Shown here: positions 54,990-64,000 of the stretch, one piece after another
Layout of the letters: the number at the start of each line of letters is the position of its first letter
Position numbering within the stretch: position 1 is the first letter of the stretch
NCBI RefSeq assembly: GCF_000485795.1
Contig: NZ_AXZL01000069.1
Coordinates: 62,001 to 126,000 of the forward strand
Source of the DNA: Shewanella decolorationis S12
Lineage (GTDB): Bacteria > Pseudomonadota > Gammaproteobacteria > Enterobacterales > Shewanellaceae
Length of the DNA: 64,000 nucleotides
Reading direction: 5' to 3'
Notes under the pieces: model-generated
Seen by the model: only the letters and a program-made list of their open reading frames with translations
Database searches by the model: none
Told to the model about the DNA's origin: nothing
Made by a program: the position numbers and the translations under genes

Positions 54990-56549
54990 TCAAACTCCCC
55001 GTTTCATTGACCAAGGACGAATTCCTAACGCCAATAAGCCAAGTAAATACGTCATAGCACCAACAGCAATCAAGCCAATCAAAGCCTTAGCACGCCCAAC
55101 TAACTGCCATTCCAACCATTGGGATTGCGTGGGTAAGAAATAGTACAAGACTAACACCATCAAGGCCGTTGAAACCACGGCTTTAAGGAAAAACACCATT
55201 GTTGGCTTAGAAATTCGGTAAACACCCGCTTTGTGTAGGCCGCGATATAAAAGGGTCGCATTCAGTAAAGCCGACATCGATGTCGCAATCGCTAAGCCAA
55301 CATAACCAAAGGGAATCGCAAAGATCAGGTTAAAGCCCATGTTAGTGATCATGGCGATAATGCCATAACGCACAGGAGTCTTTGTGTCTTGGCGTGAGTA
55401 ATATCCAGGCGCTAACACTTTGATAAGCATAAAGCTGAGTAAACCACTGCCATAAGCCATCAAGCTGTAGGATGCCATTTCTACGTCTTGAATGGAGAAG
55501 GCGCCGCGCATAAACAACACCATCAGCATGGGCTGGGCGAGCACAATCAACCCCATCATGGCGGGTAATCCTAATAAAAGAATTGCCTTAATGCCCCAAT
55601 CCATGGTTTTACCAAAGCCATCCCCTTCGGCATTCACATGATTGCGAGATAAAGCAGGTAAAATCACGGTGCCAATGGCGATACCGAATAAACCGAGTGG
55701 AAATTCTAATAAGCGGTCTGAATAGTACAGCCAGCTGATGGAGCCCGTCATGAGGAAGCTGGCAATGAATGTATCGAATAATAGATTGATTTGTGAAACT
55801 GACACCCCAAACAGCGCCGGGATCATCAAGGTTCTGATCTTCACTACACCAGGATGCTTCCAACCCCATGAAGGTTTTACTAGGGCTTTTTCCCTGAGTA
55901 AGAAGGGAATTTGGAATAAAAACTGAATTAAACCGCCACAAAACACACCCCAAGCAAGGGTAATTTCAGGCTGAGAAGACGTAGGCGCAAAAAACATTGC
56001 CGCCGCAATAATAGCGACGTTTAAGAATACTGGGGTAAAGGCCGATACCGCAAAACGCCCGCGGGTATTTAGAATAGACCCCGCTAACGCGGCAAAGGTG
56101 ATAAACCACAGATACGGGAAGGTGATTTTAAGCACAACGGTTGCCAGCTCAAACTTAGCGCCATCGGGCTCATTGTTAAGCCAAGCCACAAACCAGCCGC
56201 CACCAAATAAGGCTGACAATACGGGGGATGCGATGACACCGACAAGCGTCACAATGGTCACCAACAGCCCTAAGGTTCCCGCCACTTTACTGAGTAACTC
56301 TCGAGTCTCGTCCGAAGTGTGTTTTTCTTGATACTCGGTCAGTACGGGAACAAATGCCTGAGCAAAAGCCCCCTCAGCAAATAATCGGCGTAAAAAGTTA
56401 GGAATTTTATTCGCGAAGAAAAAAACGTCGGCGCTTGTCCCTGCCCCCATTAAATTGGCAACTACTACATCTCGAACCAAACCTAAAACACGAGAAATCA
56501 ACGTCATAGCACTAACAATCATGCCAGATTTCAATAATTTTTTACTCAA
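54990..56549 (-). CDS. murJ: Lipid II flippase MurJ
   Basis: A 519-aa inner-membrane protein with about 14 helices that flips lipid II for peptidoglycan synthesis. Markers include SGMIVSAMTLISRVLGLVRD, the ADVFFFANKIPNFLRRLFAE segment, GAFAQAFVPVLTEY and the gating Arg-rich stretch. The start is a TTG at 56549 (SKKLLKSG follows, as in homologues), with GGGGGAC close upstream; the first ATG is nine codons later. It is divergent from rpsT, an arrangement common in gammaproteobacteria. It is separated from ribF by 65 bases. Confidence 0.95.
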   Translation of the reverse strand: MSKKLLKSGMIVSAMTLISRVLGLVRDVVVANLMGAGTSADVFFFANKIPNFLRRLFAEGAFAQAFVPVLTEYQEKHTSDETRELLSKVAGTLGLLVTIVTLVGVIASPVLSALFGGGWFVAWLNNEPDGAKFELATVVLKITFPYLWFITFAALAGSILNTRGRFAVSAFTPVFLNVAIIAAAMFFAPTSSQPEITLAWGVFCGGLIQFLFQIPFLLREKALVKPSWGWKHPGVVKIRTLMIPALFGVSVSQINLLFDTFIASFLMTGSISWLYYSDRLLEFPLGLFGIAIGTVILPALSRNHVNAEGDGFGKTMDWGIKAILLLGLPAMMGLIVLAQPMLMVLFMRGAFSIQDVEMASYSLMAYGSGLLSFMLIKVLAPGYYSRQDTKTPVRYGIIAMITNMGFNLIFAIPFGYVGLAIATSMSALLNATLLYRGLHKAGVYRISKPTMVFFLKAVVSTALMVLVLYYFLPTQSQWLEWQLVGRAKALIGLIAVGAMTYLLGLLALGIRPWSMKRGV

Positions 56550-56727
56550 ACGTCCCCCAGACCTACATCGAATGGATTAGGTGATTCATCTCAAAAAATC
56601 GACTCAGGCTCTGTCACACTGCGGCAATAGCTGTTAGAATTGCGCCACATATTACACGAGTTGGGTTGAAGATAGCCAAGGCGGGTTGAATTAATTTATC
56701 TTTATGATGATTATTCAATCATAGTCA

Positions 56728-56756
56728 TTGACAAAGTGACTAAATGCAGGCATATT
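56728..56756 (+). promoter_or_regulatory. Probable sigma-70 promoter of rpsT
   Basis: TTGACA (56728-56733), a 17-base spacer and CATATT (56751-56756) match the sigma-70 consensus at six of six and four of six positions. It leaves a leader of about 40 bases before the TTG start. Confidence 0.65.
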
Positions 56757-56801
56757 CCTCGGCCTTTAAAAGTATCAAATCCAGTTTTTAGGAGTTGCAC
56801 C

Positions 56802-57068
56802 TTGGCTAATAGCAAGTCTGCAAAGAAGCGCGCGCTTCAATCTGAAAAGCGTCGTCAGCACAACGCCAGCCGTCGCTCAATGTTACGTACATACGTTAAA
56901 AAAGTAATCGCTGCTATCAAAGCTGGCGATCACAAAACAGCAACTGAAGCTTTCGCTGCTGCACAACCAATCGTTGACCGTATGGCGACTAAAGGCCTTA
57001 TTCACAAGAATAAAGCTGCCCGTCATAAGGCTCGTTTGAACGCTAAGATCAAAGCACTGGCTGCTTAA
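56802..57068 (+). CDS. rpsT: 30S ribosomal protein S20
   Basis: An 88-aa, highly basic ribosomal protein. The sequence [20 protein letters not shown], then [15 protein letters not shown] and the C-terminal [20 protein letters not shown] is unmistakable for S20. The start is a TTG at 56802 with AGGAG at 56790-56794; the same rare start is used in E. coli, where it allows autoregulation of translation. A frame extending to an ATG at 56736 would overlap the promoter and is rejected. It is a single gene followed by a strong terminator. Confidence 0.96.
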   Translation: MANSKSAKKRALQSEKRRQHNASRRSMLRTYVKKVIAAIKAGDHKTATEAFAAAQPIVDRMATKGLIHKNKAARHKARLNAKIKALAA

Positions 57069-57084
57069 TTTTCTTAGTGAATAA

Positions 57085-57110
57085 AAAAAACCGGCAATTG
57101 CCGGTTTTTT
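57085..57110. terminator. Bidirectional intrinsic terminator after rpsT
   Basis: AAAAAACCGGC and GCCGGTTTTTT form an 11-bp stem around AATT, 17 bases past the rpsT stop, with T-runs on both strands. It also serves the convergent ArsR-type gene. Confidence 0.88.
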
Positions 57111-57128
57111 TATATCTGATGATTATCA

Positions 57129-57425
57129 TTAATGACAATAAATATTGTTCAGTAAATGGATCATCTCCCGCACTTCATCACTCTTTAGCGAATAAAATAC
57201 GGTTTGCGCTTCTTTGCGTGTGGTTACTAAATTATCTTTGCGTAACCAAGCAAGGTGTTGTGATAGTGCCGATTGACTTAAGCCTAATTTTTTATTCATT
57301 TCGCCAACGCACATTTCACCTTCGCTCAATAAATAACAAAGGATAAATAAACGGCGTTCGTTCGCGAGTGCTTTTAATAGCACTACGGCATGATCGGCTC
57401 GCTCCTGCATTAATTCAATATTCAT
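57129..57425 (-). CDS. ArsR/SmtB-family regulator, HlyU-like
   Basis: A 98-aa winged-helix regulator. AVVLLKALANERRLFILCYL, the recognition segment LGLSQSALSQHLAWLRKDNL and VTTRKEAQTVFYSLKSDEV closely follow Vibrio HlyU, which lifts H-NS repression of virulence genes. Classical ArsR metal motif CVC is absent. Two Cys (ILCYLL and EMCVGE) near the DNA-binding helices could instead sense redox or sulphur species, as in the related BigR/SqrR branch; that is inference. It is divergent from the M28 peptidase gene, a possible target. Confidence 0.85.
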   Translation of the reverse strand: MNIELMQERADHAVVLLKALANERRLFILCYLLSEGEMCVGEMNKKLGLSQSALSQHLAWLRKDNLVTTRKEAQTVFYSLKSDEVREMIHLLNNIYCH

Positions 57426-57560
57426 TACGCACTTTTTCTCCTAAAACTAACCCCTGCGCTAATATAGCGTTGCCTTACAGATATAGTCGGGACATAAAGC
57501 ACACTTTTTGCTAGATTGTTTTCAAAAGTGGGACATGCTTAATAAAAACAAAGGAAACCT

Positions 57561-58967
57561 ATGAAATCCTACCAAGCAACTTTGATAACAGGCCTTTTTA
57601 TTAGTGGTTTGAGCGCTTGCCAAACTCATATCGAAACACCAGTCAAAACAGATATACCTTCTCAATTACAACAAACCGCTTTAGCTTCATCCTTGGGATA
57701 TGACATAGTCGAATCTCTTACGGTAGAAGTAGGACCGCGCCTTGCTGGTAGTCCAAAAGACATTATTGCCGTGAACTGGGCAATGAATAAGTTAACCAGT
57801 CTCGGGTTTGATAAGGTCTATAAAGAGCCAGTACAGGTTCCTATTTGGGAACGTGGCGAAGCCAAAGCCAAGATCATCTCTCCGGTGGAACAACCTTTAG
57901 TGATCACAGCTCTAGGTGGAAGTGTTGCAACGCCAATTGAAGGTATTAAGGCTAAAATTGCTCGTTTTGATAGCCTTGCGGCACTGCAAGCGGCAAACCC
58001 AGAAGATGTAAAAGGCAAGATTGCCTTTATCGATCAAAAGACTGAACGTCACATCACGGGTGAAGGTTATGGCAAAAGTGTCGGCGGCCGCTCGAAAGGC
58101 GCAGTCGCAGCAGCACAAAAGGGAGCCATTGCAATCGTTATTCGCTCGATTGGCACCGACCATGACCGCATGGCTCACACTGGCGTGATGCGTTATCAAG
58201 ATGGTGTGGCTAAAATCCCTGCGGCGGCGATGTCAAATCCCGATGCCGATTTAATCGATGCCATGTTAAAACGCGATCCCAATGCGGTGCTCGAGCTGCA
58301 TATGTCACCGAAGGATTTAGGTACAAATACCTCTTATAACGTGATTGCAGAAGTTACTGGCAGTAGTAAACCTGACGAAATCGTGCTGATTGGCGCCCAT
58401 TTAGATTCTTGGGATGAAGGGACGGGGGCAATTGACGATGGCGCTGGCGTTGCGATTGTGACTGCCGCGGCGAAACATATTCAAGATCTTCCTCAAAAAC
58501 CTGCCCGAACTGTGCGAGTGGTACTTTACGCTGCCGAAGAAATTGGCTTAGTGGGAGGCAAAGCTTACGCTGAAGCACATAAAGCCGAGCTACCTCTGCA
58601 TTATATTGCTGCCGAATCGGATTTTGGCGCAGGCCCGATTTATCAAATCGATACTAAGGTAAATGACAGCGTTTTTGCACAAGTCCAAGAGAGCATAAAG
58701 CCAATGACATATAACGGTGTCGCCCTTGGTAATAATCAAGCCTCTGGCGGGCCTGATGTCTCCATGTTGCCCGCATTAGGCGTGCCGGTTGCATCATTAA
58801 GACAGGATGGCCACGATTACTTCGATTATCACCATACACCTAACGACACCTTAGATAAAATCGATCCTAAAGCGCTCGCACAAAATGTGGCGGCATATGC
58901 TCAATTTGCCTATATCATGGCGAACTCGAATCTTGTGTTAACACCGATTAGTACTGAGTCGAAATAA
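57561..58967 (+). CDS. M28-family zinc aminopeptidase, lipoprotein
   Basis: A 468-aa metallopeptidase. The lipoprotein signal MKSYQATLITGLFISGLSAC gives a membrane-anchored periplasmic or surface enzyme. A PA domain (~130-250, IKAKIARFDSLAALQ to GAIAIVIRSIG) precedes the M28 catalytic domain. Its zinc ligands appear in IVLIGAHLDSWDEGTGAIDD, the catalytic Glu pair in YAAEEIGLVGGKAY, the third ligand in AESDFGAG and the final His in FDYHHTPNDTLDKID. It resembles glutamate carboxypeptidase-like (plasma PGCP-type) dipeptidases. AAAGGAAAC supports the start. A perfect palindromic terminator follows. Confidence 0.92.
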   Translation: MKSYQATLITGLFISGLSACQTHIETPVKTDIPSQLQQTALASSLGYDIVESLTVEVGPRLAGSPKDIIAVNWAMNKLTSLGFDKVYKEPVQVPIWERGEAKAKIISPVEQPLVITALGGSVATPIEGIKAKIARFDSLAALQAANPEDVKGKIAFIDQKTERHITGEGYGKSVGGRSKGAVAAAQKGAIAIVIRSIGTDHDRMAHTGVMRYQDGVAKIPAAAMSNPDADLIDAMLKRDPNAVLELHMSPKDLGTNTSYNVIAEVTGSSKPDEIVLIGAHLDSWDEGTGAIDDGAGVAIVTAAAKHIQDLPQKPARTVRVVLYAAEEIGLVGGKAYAEAHKAELPLHYIAAESDFGAGPIYQIDTKVNDSVFAQVQESIKPMTYNGVALGNNQASGGPDVSMLPALGVPVASLRQDGHDYFDYHHTPNDTLDKIDPKALAQNVAAYAQFAYIMANSNLVLTPISTESK

Positions 58968-58991
58968 TCTTCCGCCAGCACATCCTTCGTA

Positions 58992-59025
58992 AATAACAAG
59001 AGCAGCCTAGGCTGCTCTTGTTATT
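58992..59025. terminator. Bidirectional intrinsic terminator between the M28 peptidase and yaaA genes
   Basis: A perfect 34-base palindrome with arms AATAACAAGAGCAGCCT and its complement, centred at 59008/59009. It separates the convergent peptidase and yaaA genes. Confidence 0.8.
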
Positions 59026-59040
59026 TCACGCATTTATGAA

Positions 59041-59814
59041 TTACTGCGCTTCACGCAAGAATGTTGGCTCATTCGATTTACTCAATTCTTCACTGTAGTA
59101 ATAACCTGCCACATCAAACGCTTTTAATTCATCAATAGAACTCACTTGCTGGTCAATGATATATCTTGCCATCATTCCCCTTGCTTTTTTAGCAAAAAAA
59201 CTGATGACTTTATATTGGCCATTTTTAAAATCTTTAAAGACAGGAGTGATTAATTGACCTGCTAATTGTTTTGGTTTTATCGCCTTGAAATACTCATTGG
59301 ACGCAAGATTGATAATGATGTCATCGCCCTGCGCAGCAACCGCATTGTTGACCGCTTCAGTGAGAGTATTACCCCAAAAATCGTAGAGATTCTTACCTTT
59401 AGGATTGGCAAGCGCCGTCCCCATTTCTAAGCGATAAGGTAAAATCAAATCCAAAGGGCGCAGTAAGCCGTAGAGCCCAGATAAAATACGCAACTGTGAC
59501 TGAGTCCGTTCAAGCTGTTCGGGTGTCAGGGTATCAGCATCAAACCCCGTGTAAACATCGCCTCTAAAAGCAAAAATCGCCTGCTTAGCATTATCAATGC
59601 TGTAATCGGGTGTCCACTCCCCAAAACGCGCGGCATTTAAACCTGCGATGTTATCGCTCACCTTCATTAATGTTGCTATGTCACTGGGGGTTAACCGTTG
59701 GCAGACTTGAATAAGCTCTTGGCTATAAGCTAAAAAATCGGGCCGAGTGTGGGTTTGAGTCAAGGGAGGTTGCTCAAAATCTAGGGTTTTCGCCGGTGAA
59801 ACCAAAATCAACAT
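59041..59814 (-). CDS. yaaA: Peroxide-stress protein YaaA (DUF328/UPF0246)
   Basis: A 257-aa cytoplasmic protein of the YaaA family. The N-terminus [17 protein letters not shown], the [20 protein letters not shown] block and [15 protein letters not shown] are diagnostic. In E. coli it lowers free iron and limits DNA damage during peroxide stress. I start at the ATG at 59814 (GGAG nine bases upstream, and the family N-terminus begins there), not at 59874, which would add a hydrophobic 20-residue leader. It is a single gene between two terminators. Confidence 0.95.
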   Translation of the reverse strand: MLILVSPAKTLDFEQPPLTQTHTRPDFLAYSQELIQVCQRLTPSDIATLMKVSDNIAGLNAARFGEWTPDYSIDNAKQAIFAFRGDVYTGFDADTLTPEQLERTQSQLRILSGLYGLLRPLDLILPYRLEMGTALANPKGKNLYDFWGNTLTEAVNNAVAAQGDDIIINLASNEYFKAIKPKQLAGQLITPVFKDFKNGQYKVISFFAKKARGMMARYIIDQQVSSIDELKAFDVAGYYYSEELSKSNEPTFLREAQ

Positions 59815-59865
59815 TAACACGCTCCAACAAATAAAATACGCCACTATGATACTGAACAAGCATAA

Positions 59866-59894
59866 AAAAACCACGTACGGATGACGTGGTTTTT
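59866..59894 (-). terminator. Intrinsic terminator of the AGCS symporter gene
   Basis: AAAAACCACGT and ACGTGGTTTTT form an 11-bp stem around a seven-base loop, 29 bases past the symporter stop, with a T-run on the minus strand. Confidence 0.8.
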
Positions 59895-59922
59895 CCGATA
59901 GCGTTAATCAGTGAACTTGAGT

Positions 59923-61389
59923 TTATCGACTAAGCGCAGATTCTGTACGCGTTTTCGCCTGCTCGTTAGCACTATTATCCTGCCAAATACCATCATCGAG
60001 TTGTTCCATCAATTCGGGGAACTTACTGCGATCGAACTCAGGCATTTTGCCACTCTTCAATTGCTCACAGTAATCGTTGATAACCCGTATTGCTAAGCCA
60101 GATAACAGCAGCAAAGCAATGATATTGACCGTGGCCATTAGCCCCATAGACACGTCTGCTAAGTTCCACACTAAGCTGATTTTGGCCACTGCACCAAACA
60201 TCACCATAGCTAATACACACAGACGAAATAGCGGTAATGCCTTAGTGCTGTTACCCGTTAAAAACATCACATTGGTTTCGGCGTAGGAATAGTTAGCAAT
60301 GATAGAGGTAAAGCAGAATAGGAAAATGGCTATCGCAATAAAGGCGCCGCCCCAATCTCCAACGTGGTTTGACATCGCATTGATGGTGAGACGAATGCCG
60401 TCATCGCTAGAACCAATATCGCCTGAAAGCAAAATAATTGCCGCAGTTGCAGTACAGATAACGATGGTATCAACAAACACACCCATCATCTGCACAAAAC
60501 CTTGGGATGCTGGATGATTAGGATTAGGCGAGGCACTCGCAGCCACGTTTGCCGCACTGCCCATCCCCGCCTCGTTTGAAAACAAACCTCGGGCAATACC
60601 CGCTTGCATGGCCTGAGCGACCGTATAAGCAACTCCACCTGCTGCGGCCTCTTGCCAACCGAACGCACTCTTTACAATCAAGCTGATTACAGCTGGCAAT
60701 TGATCTAAATTGAACAACACAATAATAAAGGCAATCAGAATATAAGCCAGTGCCATGATAGGCACGATAAATTCTGACACTCGAGCAACTTTACGTAAGC
60801 CACCGACTATCACAAAACCACTGGCTAACACTAAGCCGATCCCGACATAGGTCGGGTCGAAGCCAAACACCCGCTCCATTGCCCCCGTAATGGTATTGGC
60901 TTGTACCGCATTAAACACTAAACCAAAGGCGATGATCAGGAAGAAAGCAAACAACACCCCCATCCATCTCTGTCCAAGTCCCTTCTCCATATAATAGGAA
61001 GGACCGCCGCGAAACTGACCGTTGGTATCTCGTACCTTATATACTTGTGCAAGCGTCGACTCCACCATGGCGGTTGCCATGCCCAACATGGCAATAAGCC
61101 ACATCCAAAACACAGCGCCAGGTCCAGCAGCGCCAATCGCTACTGCAACACCGGCCATGTTTCCGGCGCCAACCCGAGCGGCCATACTCGTACAGAATAC
61201 TTGGAATGAAGACAGTCCACTTTCACAGCCTTGGCGGCTCATGGTCATGACTTTTAGAGAGTGCTTGAAGTGAGTAAGTTGAATAAATACAAGCCGTAAG
61301 GTGAAATAAAGCCCCGCACCCACCAGTCCATAAACGAGCAATTTGCCCCAGAGCAGTGCGTTCAAAAAGTTTACAATCGTTTCTAACAT
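59923..61389 (-). CDS. Alanine/glycine:cation symporter (AGCS family)
   Basis: A 488-aa inner-membrane transporter with about 11 helices. Family signatures are visible: CTSMAARVGAGNMAGVAVAI near the N-terminus, the FRGGPSYYMEKGLGQRWMGV loop, AGIARGLFSNEAGMGSAANV and GVFVDTIVICTATAAIILLS. It imports alanine or glycine with sodium or protons; the exact amino acid cannot be read here. The start ATG at 61389 lacks a strong ribosome site. It is divergent from the phosphoketolase gene and is followed by its own terminator. Confidence 0.92.
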   Translation of the reverse strand: MLETIVNFLNALLWGKLLVYGLVGAGLYFTLRLVFIQLTHFKHSLKVMTMSRQGCESGLSSFQVFCTSMAARVGAGNMAGVAVAIGAAGPGAVFWMWLIAMLGMATAMVESTLAQVYKVRDTNGQFRGGPSYYMEKGLGQRWMGVLFAFFLIIAFGLVFNAVQANTITGAMERVFGFDPTYVGIGLVLASGFVIVGGLRKVARVSEFIVPIMALAYILIAFIIVLFNLDQLPAVISLIVKSAFGWQEAAAGGVAYTVAQAMQAGIARGLFSNEAGMGSAANVAASASPNPNHPASQGFVQMMGVFVDTIVICTATAAIILLSGDIGSSDDGIRLTINAMSNHVGDWGGAFIAIAIFLFCFTSIIANYSYAETNVMFLTGNSTKALPLFRLCVLAMVMFGAVAKISLVWNLADVSMGLMATVNIIALLLLSGLAIRVINDYCEQLKSGKMPEFDRSKFPELMEQLDDGIWQDNSANEQAKTRTESALSR

Positions 61390-61746
61390 ATTATTTTACT
61401 TCTTCCCGTAGCAAATGCCCGCCTCCACCTATACTTAGCGAGGTGCAACATTTGTGGTGAATGAATCCTTCCAAATAAAGGTAAGAATATCGGTAGATTT
61501 ATTCTTTCAAATTATCCTTCCGTGAATTTACAACATCACGGCTACCGAATTCAACGCAGCAAAATAGCACAGTATTCGAAATTACTCATGTGATCAAGCC
61601 TAGGTTTGTATCGTTAAATAGCGACAATCTCACACTCGTAAAGCTTAGATAAGTCACTGTTAATATTAAATTAACAATTTAACAAACTTAGTCAACATGC
61701 GTTAACGACAAACACAAGTTTTAAAATTTGGATGCAGGACACATTT

Positions 61747-61763
61747 TTGTAAGAAAATTACAA
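61747..61763. promoter_or_regulatory. HexR-like operator abutting the phosphoketolase -10 box
   Basis: TTGTAAGAAAATTACAA is a near-perfect palindrome, one base from the TTGTAAT-N3-ATTACAA pattern I associate with HexR of Shewanella. It ends right before TATAGT (61765-61770), a good -10, and lies 57 bases before the phosphoketolase ATG. HexR assignment is from memory of the consensus and needs a check. The rest of the ~430-base gap to the AGCS gene shows no other clear signal. Confidence 0.6.
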
Positions 61764-61819
61764 ATATAGTAACCCCAACACAACACAGTTCAATTCCGTC
61801 TGCTCTAGTGAGGCTTAAT

Positions 61820-64000
61820 ATGACGACAACACATGAGATAAATGCTCTTAAAAAGTATGTAAGAGCCACTAACTTCCTCGCCACCTCTCAGATTTACCTA
61901 AAGCAAAACGTATTACATAAGCGCCCACTTGCGCATTCGGACATTAAACCTCGCCTGCTCGGCCACTGGGGGACTTGTCCAGGGATCAACTTCGTTTATG
62001 CCAACGTCAACCGACTCATTGTAAAACATAATCGTCCTTTCATTTACTTAGTCGGCCCAGGCCATGGTTTCCCCGCAGTACAAGCTAACCTATTCATCGA
62101 AGGCTCACTCAGCCACTTTTATCCAGAAACCATTCCTTATAATGAAACTGGTATTGAAGATATCTGTAAGAAGTTTTCGGCAGCCTATGGTTACCCTTCT
62201 CACGCTAACCCTGAAGCACCCGGTCAAATCCTTGAAGGGGGCGAATTAGGTTACTCGCTAGCTGTAGGTTGGGGAGCTGTATTAGACAATCCTGATCTTA
62301 TCGCAACCGTATTAGTAGGTGACGGTGAATCAGAAACCGGTCCTCTAGCAGCCTCTTGGTATGCGAACCGTTTAGTCTCCCCCGCCACCAACGGCGCAGT
62401 GTTACCAATCGTGCATATCAACGGCTATAAGATTTCAGGCCCAACCCGTATGGGACGCATGAGCCATGAAGAGTTAGATCTTGAATTCCGCGGTCTTGGC
62501 TATCACCCTATTATTGTTGACAGCGAAGCGGAAGAAGATATCTACGTCCAAATGGCTGCAGCCATGGATACTGCTTATAGCATGATCAATGATATCCAAA
62601 CCCGCGCACGCAAGGGTGAAGATATTGTCAAACCTCGCTGGCCGGTGATTTTAATGCGCACCGCCAAAGGCTGGACAGGTGTAAGCGAATATAACGGCAC
62701 AAAACTAGAAGGTAACTGCGAATCGCACCAAGTTATCGTCAACAAATGTGCGACCGATAAAGGCCACTTAACTGCATTGGATAACTGGTTAGCCAGCTAC
62801 CAGTTCCAAGAGCTTTATCAAATCAATGCTCAAGGTGAACTGATTTTTGATGCGGATATTGGCTCGCTGATCCCACCAAAACATTTAGCCTGTGGTCGCC
62901 AACATCTCACTTATGGCGGGGAAGTTGTTAGAGCGTTATCTAATCCAGATCTAGAAAAACTCAGCTATGGCCCAGAAGTGCCACGCGGACACCGCGGTTA
63001 CTCCATGCTGAAAATGGGTCAATGGATGCGTGACGCATTCAAACTAAACCGTGACCAACGTAACTTACGTATCTTTAGCCCAGACGAAACCTATTCAAAC
63101 CAACTGCAAGCGGTATTTGAAGAAACTGACCGCGCATGGCAATGGCCAATTGAAAGCTGGGACGAAGATATGTCTCGTGATGGCCGCGTACTCGAGTTAC
63201 TCTCTGAGAACTTACTATTTGGTATGTTACATGGCTACACAGTAACAGGTCGCCACGGCATGTTCCCAACCTATGAGTCTTTCTCACAGGTTGTATCTTC
63301 AATGGCCGACCAATACTGTAAATATGTTTATGCCAGCCAAGGGGTGCATTTCCGCAAACCTTTACCAGCGTGTAACGTAGTACTTTCTTCATTATTAGAG
63401 CGTCAGGATCACAACGGTTACTCGCATCAAAACCCATCGTTCCTCGGTGCGATGTTAGAAAAGCATCCAAAGATTATCTCTGCTTATTTACCTGCTGATG
63501 CAAACAGCACCTTAGTTTATACCGAACGTGCCTTTGCGGATCGTGACAAACTAAACATCCTAGTTGCTGGTAAAAAAGAGCTACCACAGTGGCTGAGTTT
63601 AGAAGAAGCACGCAAACAAGCTAAAGACGGTGTGATGGTGTGGGATTTTGCTTCAGATGAAAATCCAGATATCGTGCTTGCGGGTTGTGGTGATTATGTC
63701 ACTCAAGAATGTATGGCCTCTTTAGTGATTATTCGTGAACTCTTACCAAGAGTCAGAATTCGCTTTGTCAGCGTAACCGAATTAAGCAGTGATGGCTTAG
63801 GCAGCCGTAAATTTAAAGAAAAACCATGGATGATGGATGAAATATTTACCCAAGATAAAGGGGTTGTATTTAACTATCATGGTTATCCAAATACGATCAA
63901 AAAGTTAATTTTTGATTACAAAGGAAGCCGCCGTTTCAGAATTAAAGGCTACGAAGAAGAAGGTTCAACAACAACACCATTTGATATGGGTGTGCGTAAT
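61820..64000 (+). CDS. xfp: Phosphoketolase (XFP family), 3' end beyond the window
   Basis: The frame is open from the ATG at 61820 to the last base (727 codons visible, about 90% of the usual ~790). It is a thiamine-diphosphate enzyme that splits xylulose-5-phosphate or fructose-6-phosphate to acetyl-phosphate. Conserved blocks are HWGTCPGINFVYANVNRLI, VGPGHGFPAVQANLFIEGS, the GDGESETGPLAASWYANR ThDP-binding motif, HINGYKISGPTRMGRM and HQNPSFLGAMLEKHP. GAGG six bases before the ATG supports the start. The HexR-like site upstream ties it to sugar-phosphate control. An acetate kinase gene often follows, but lies outside the window if present. Confidence 0.93.
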   Translation, partial: MTTTHEINALKKYVRATNFLATSQIYLKQNVLHKRPLAHSDIKPRLLGHWGTCPGINFVYANVNRLIVKHNRPFIYLVGPGHGFPAVQANLFIEGSLSHFYPETIPYNETGIEDICKKFSAAYGYPSHANPEAPGQILEGGELGYSLAVGWGAVLDNPDLIATVLVGDGESETGPLAASWYANRLVSPATNGAVLPIVHINGYKISGPTRMGRMSHEELDLEFRGLGYHPIIVDSEAEEDIYVQMAAAMDTAYSMINDIQTRARKGEDIVKPRWPVILMRTAKGWTGVSEYNGTKLEGNCESHQVIVNKCATDKGHLTALDNWLASYQFQELYQINAQGELIFDADIGSLIPPKHLACGRQHLTYGGEVVRALSNPDLEKLSYGPEVPRGHRGYSMLKMGQWMRDAFKLNRDQRNLRIFSPDETYSNQLQAVFEETDRAWQWPIESWDEDMSRDGRVLELLSENLLFGMLHGYTVTGRHGMFPTYESFSQVVSSMADQYCKYVYASQGVHFRKPLPACNVVLSSLLERQDHNGYSHQNPSFLGAMLEKHPKIISAYLPADANSTLVYTERAFADRDKLNILVAGKKELPQWLSLEEARKQAKDGVMVWDFASDENPDIVLAGCGDYVTQECMASLVIIRELLPRVRIRFVSVTELSSDGLGSRKFKEKPWMMDEIFTQDKGVVFNYHGYPNTIKKLIFDYKGSRRFRIKGYEEEGSTTTPFDMGVRN

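Noticed and set aside
57077..57346. 89-residue plus-strand ORF after rpsT
   Set aside because: It starts within the rpsT terminator and runs antisense to the ArsR-type gene.

Overview
The window looks like a chromosomal segment of a Shewanella-type gammaproteobacterium. The evidence is the gene content: a complete Shewanella-style chitin/N-acetylglucosamine locus with the non-orthologous NagP, NagX, NagB-II and NagK proteins, a LacI-type NagR and its own TonB receptor, together with the gammaproteobacterial orders ribF-ileS-lspA-fkpB-ispH and pilV-pilW-pilX-pilY1-pilE. This assignment comes from recognised protein families, not from a database search. No rRNA, tRNA, CRISPR array, prophage or complete transposase gene was seen.

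Layout. 1-3.6 kb: two neighbouring PAS/GGDEF genes (one cut by the window edge), a NYN-domain protein and an HD-GYP phosphodiesterase. 3.8-12.2 kb: two inverted copies of a ~275-bp MITE-like repeat bracket a porin/periplasmic binding protein/chemoreceptor operon and a MexEF-like RND efflux operon. The TetR-type gene just outside is the likely efflux regulator. 13-19.7 kb: an OsmC protein, then an omega-amino-acid/beta-alanine catabolic group (aldehyde dehydrogenase, omega-aminotransferase, MmsA, cupin) followed by a second TorF-type porin. 19.8-39.3 kb: the GlcNAc/chitin regulon. 39.3-41.2 kb: type 2 NADH dehydrogenase and GlnB. 41.4-49.0 kb: minor pilins and PilY1 of the type IV pilus. 49.2-57.1 kb: ispH, fkpB, lspA, ileS, ribF, murJ and divergent rpsT. 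57.1-64 kb: an HlyU-like ArsR regulator, an M28 peptidase, YaaA, an AGCS amino-acid symporter and a phosphoketolase that runs off the right edge.

How the genes work together. In the nag locus a TonB receptor imports the chito-sugar. A lipoprotein GH20 hexosaminidase trims it in the periplasm. NagP carries GlcNAc inward, and NagK, NagA and NagB-II convert it to fructose-6-phosphate. A periplasmic binding protein overlaps a chemoreceptor gene by one base and is probably its ligand adaptor. Copies of the palindrome AATGACAACGCTGTCATT stand before nagP, nagK, the binding-protein/chemoreceptor/hex operon and the TonB gene. Degenerate copies stand before nagR itself and before a TSUP-family exporter gene.

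The least explained parts are: the flavin-dependent halogenase-like gene and SapC-family gene behind the TonB receptor; a strong intrinsic terminator lying between a NagR operator and the operon it should serve; three evenly phased palindromes plus a MITE in the efflux control region; and a HexR-like palindrome abutting the -10 of the phosphoketolase gene.
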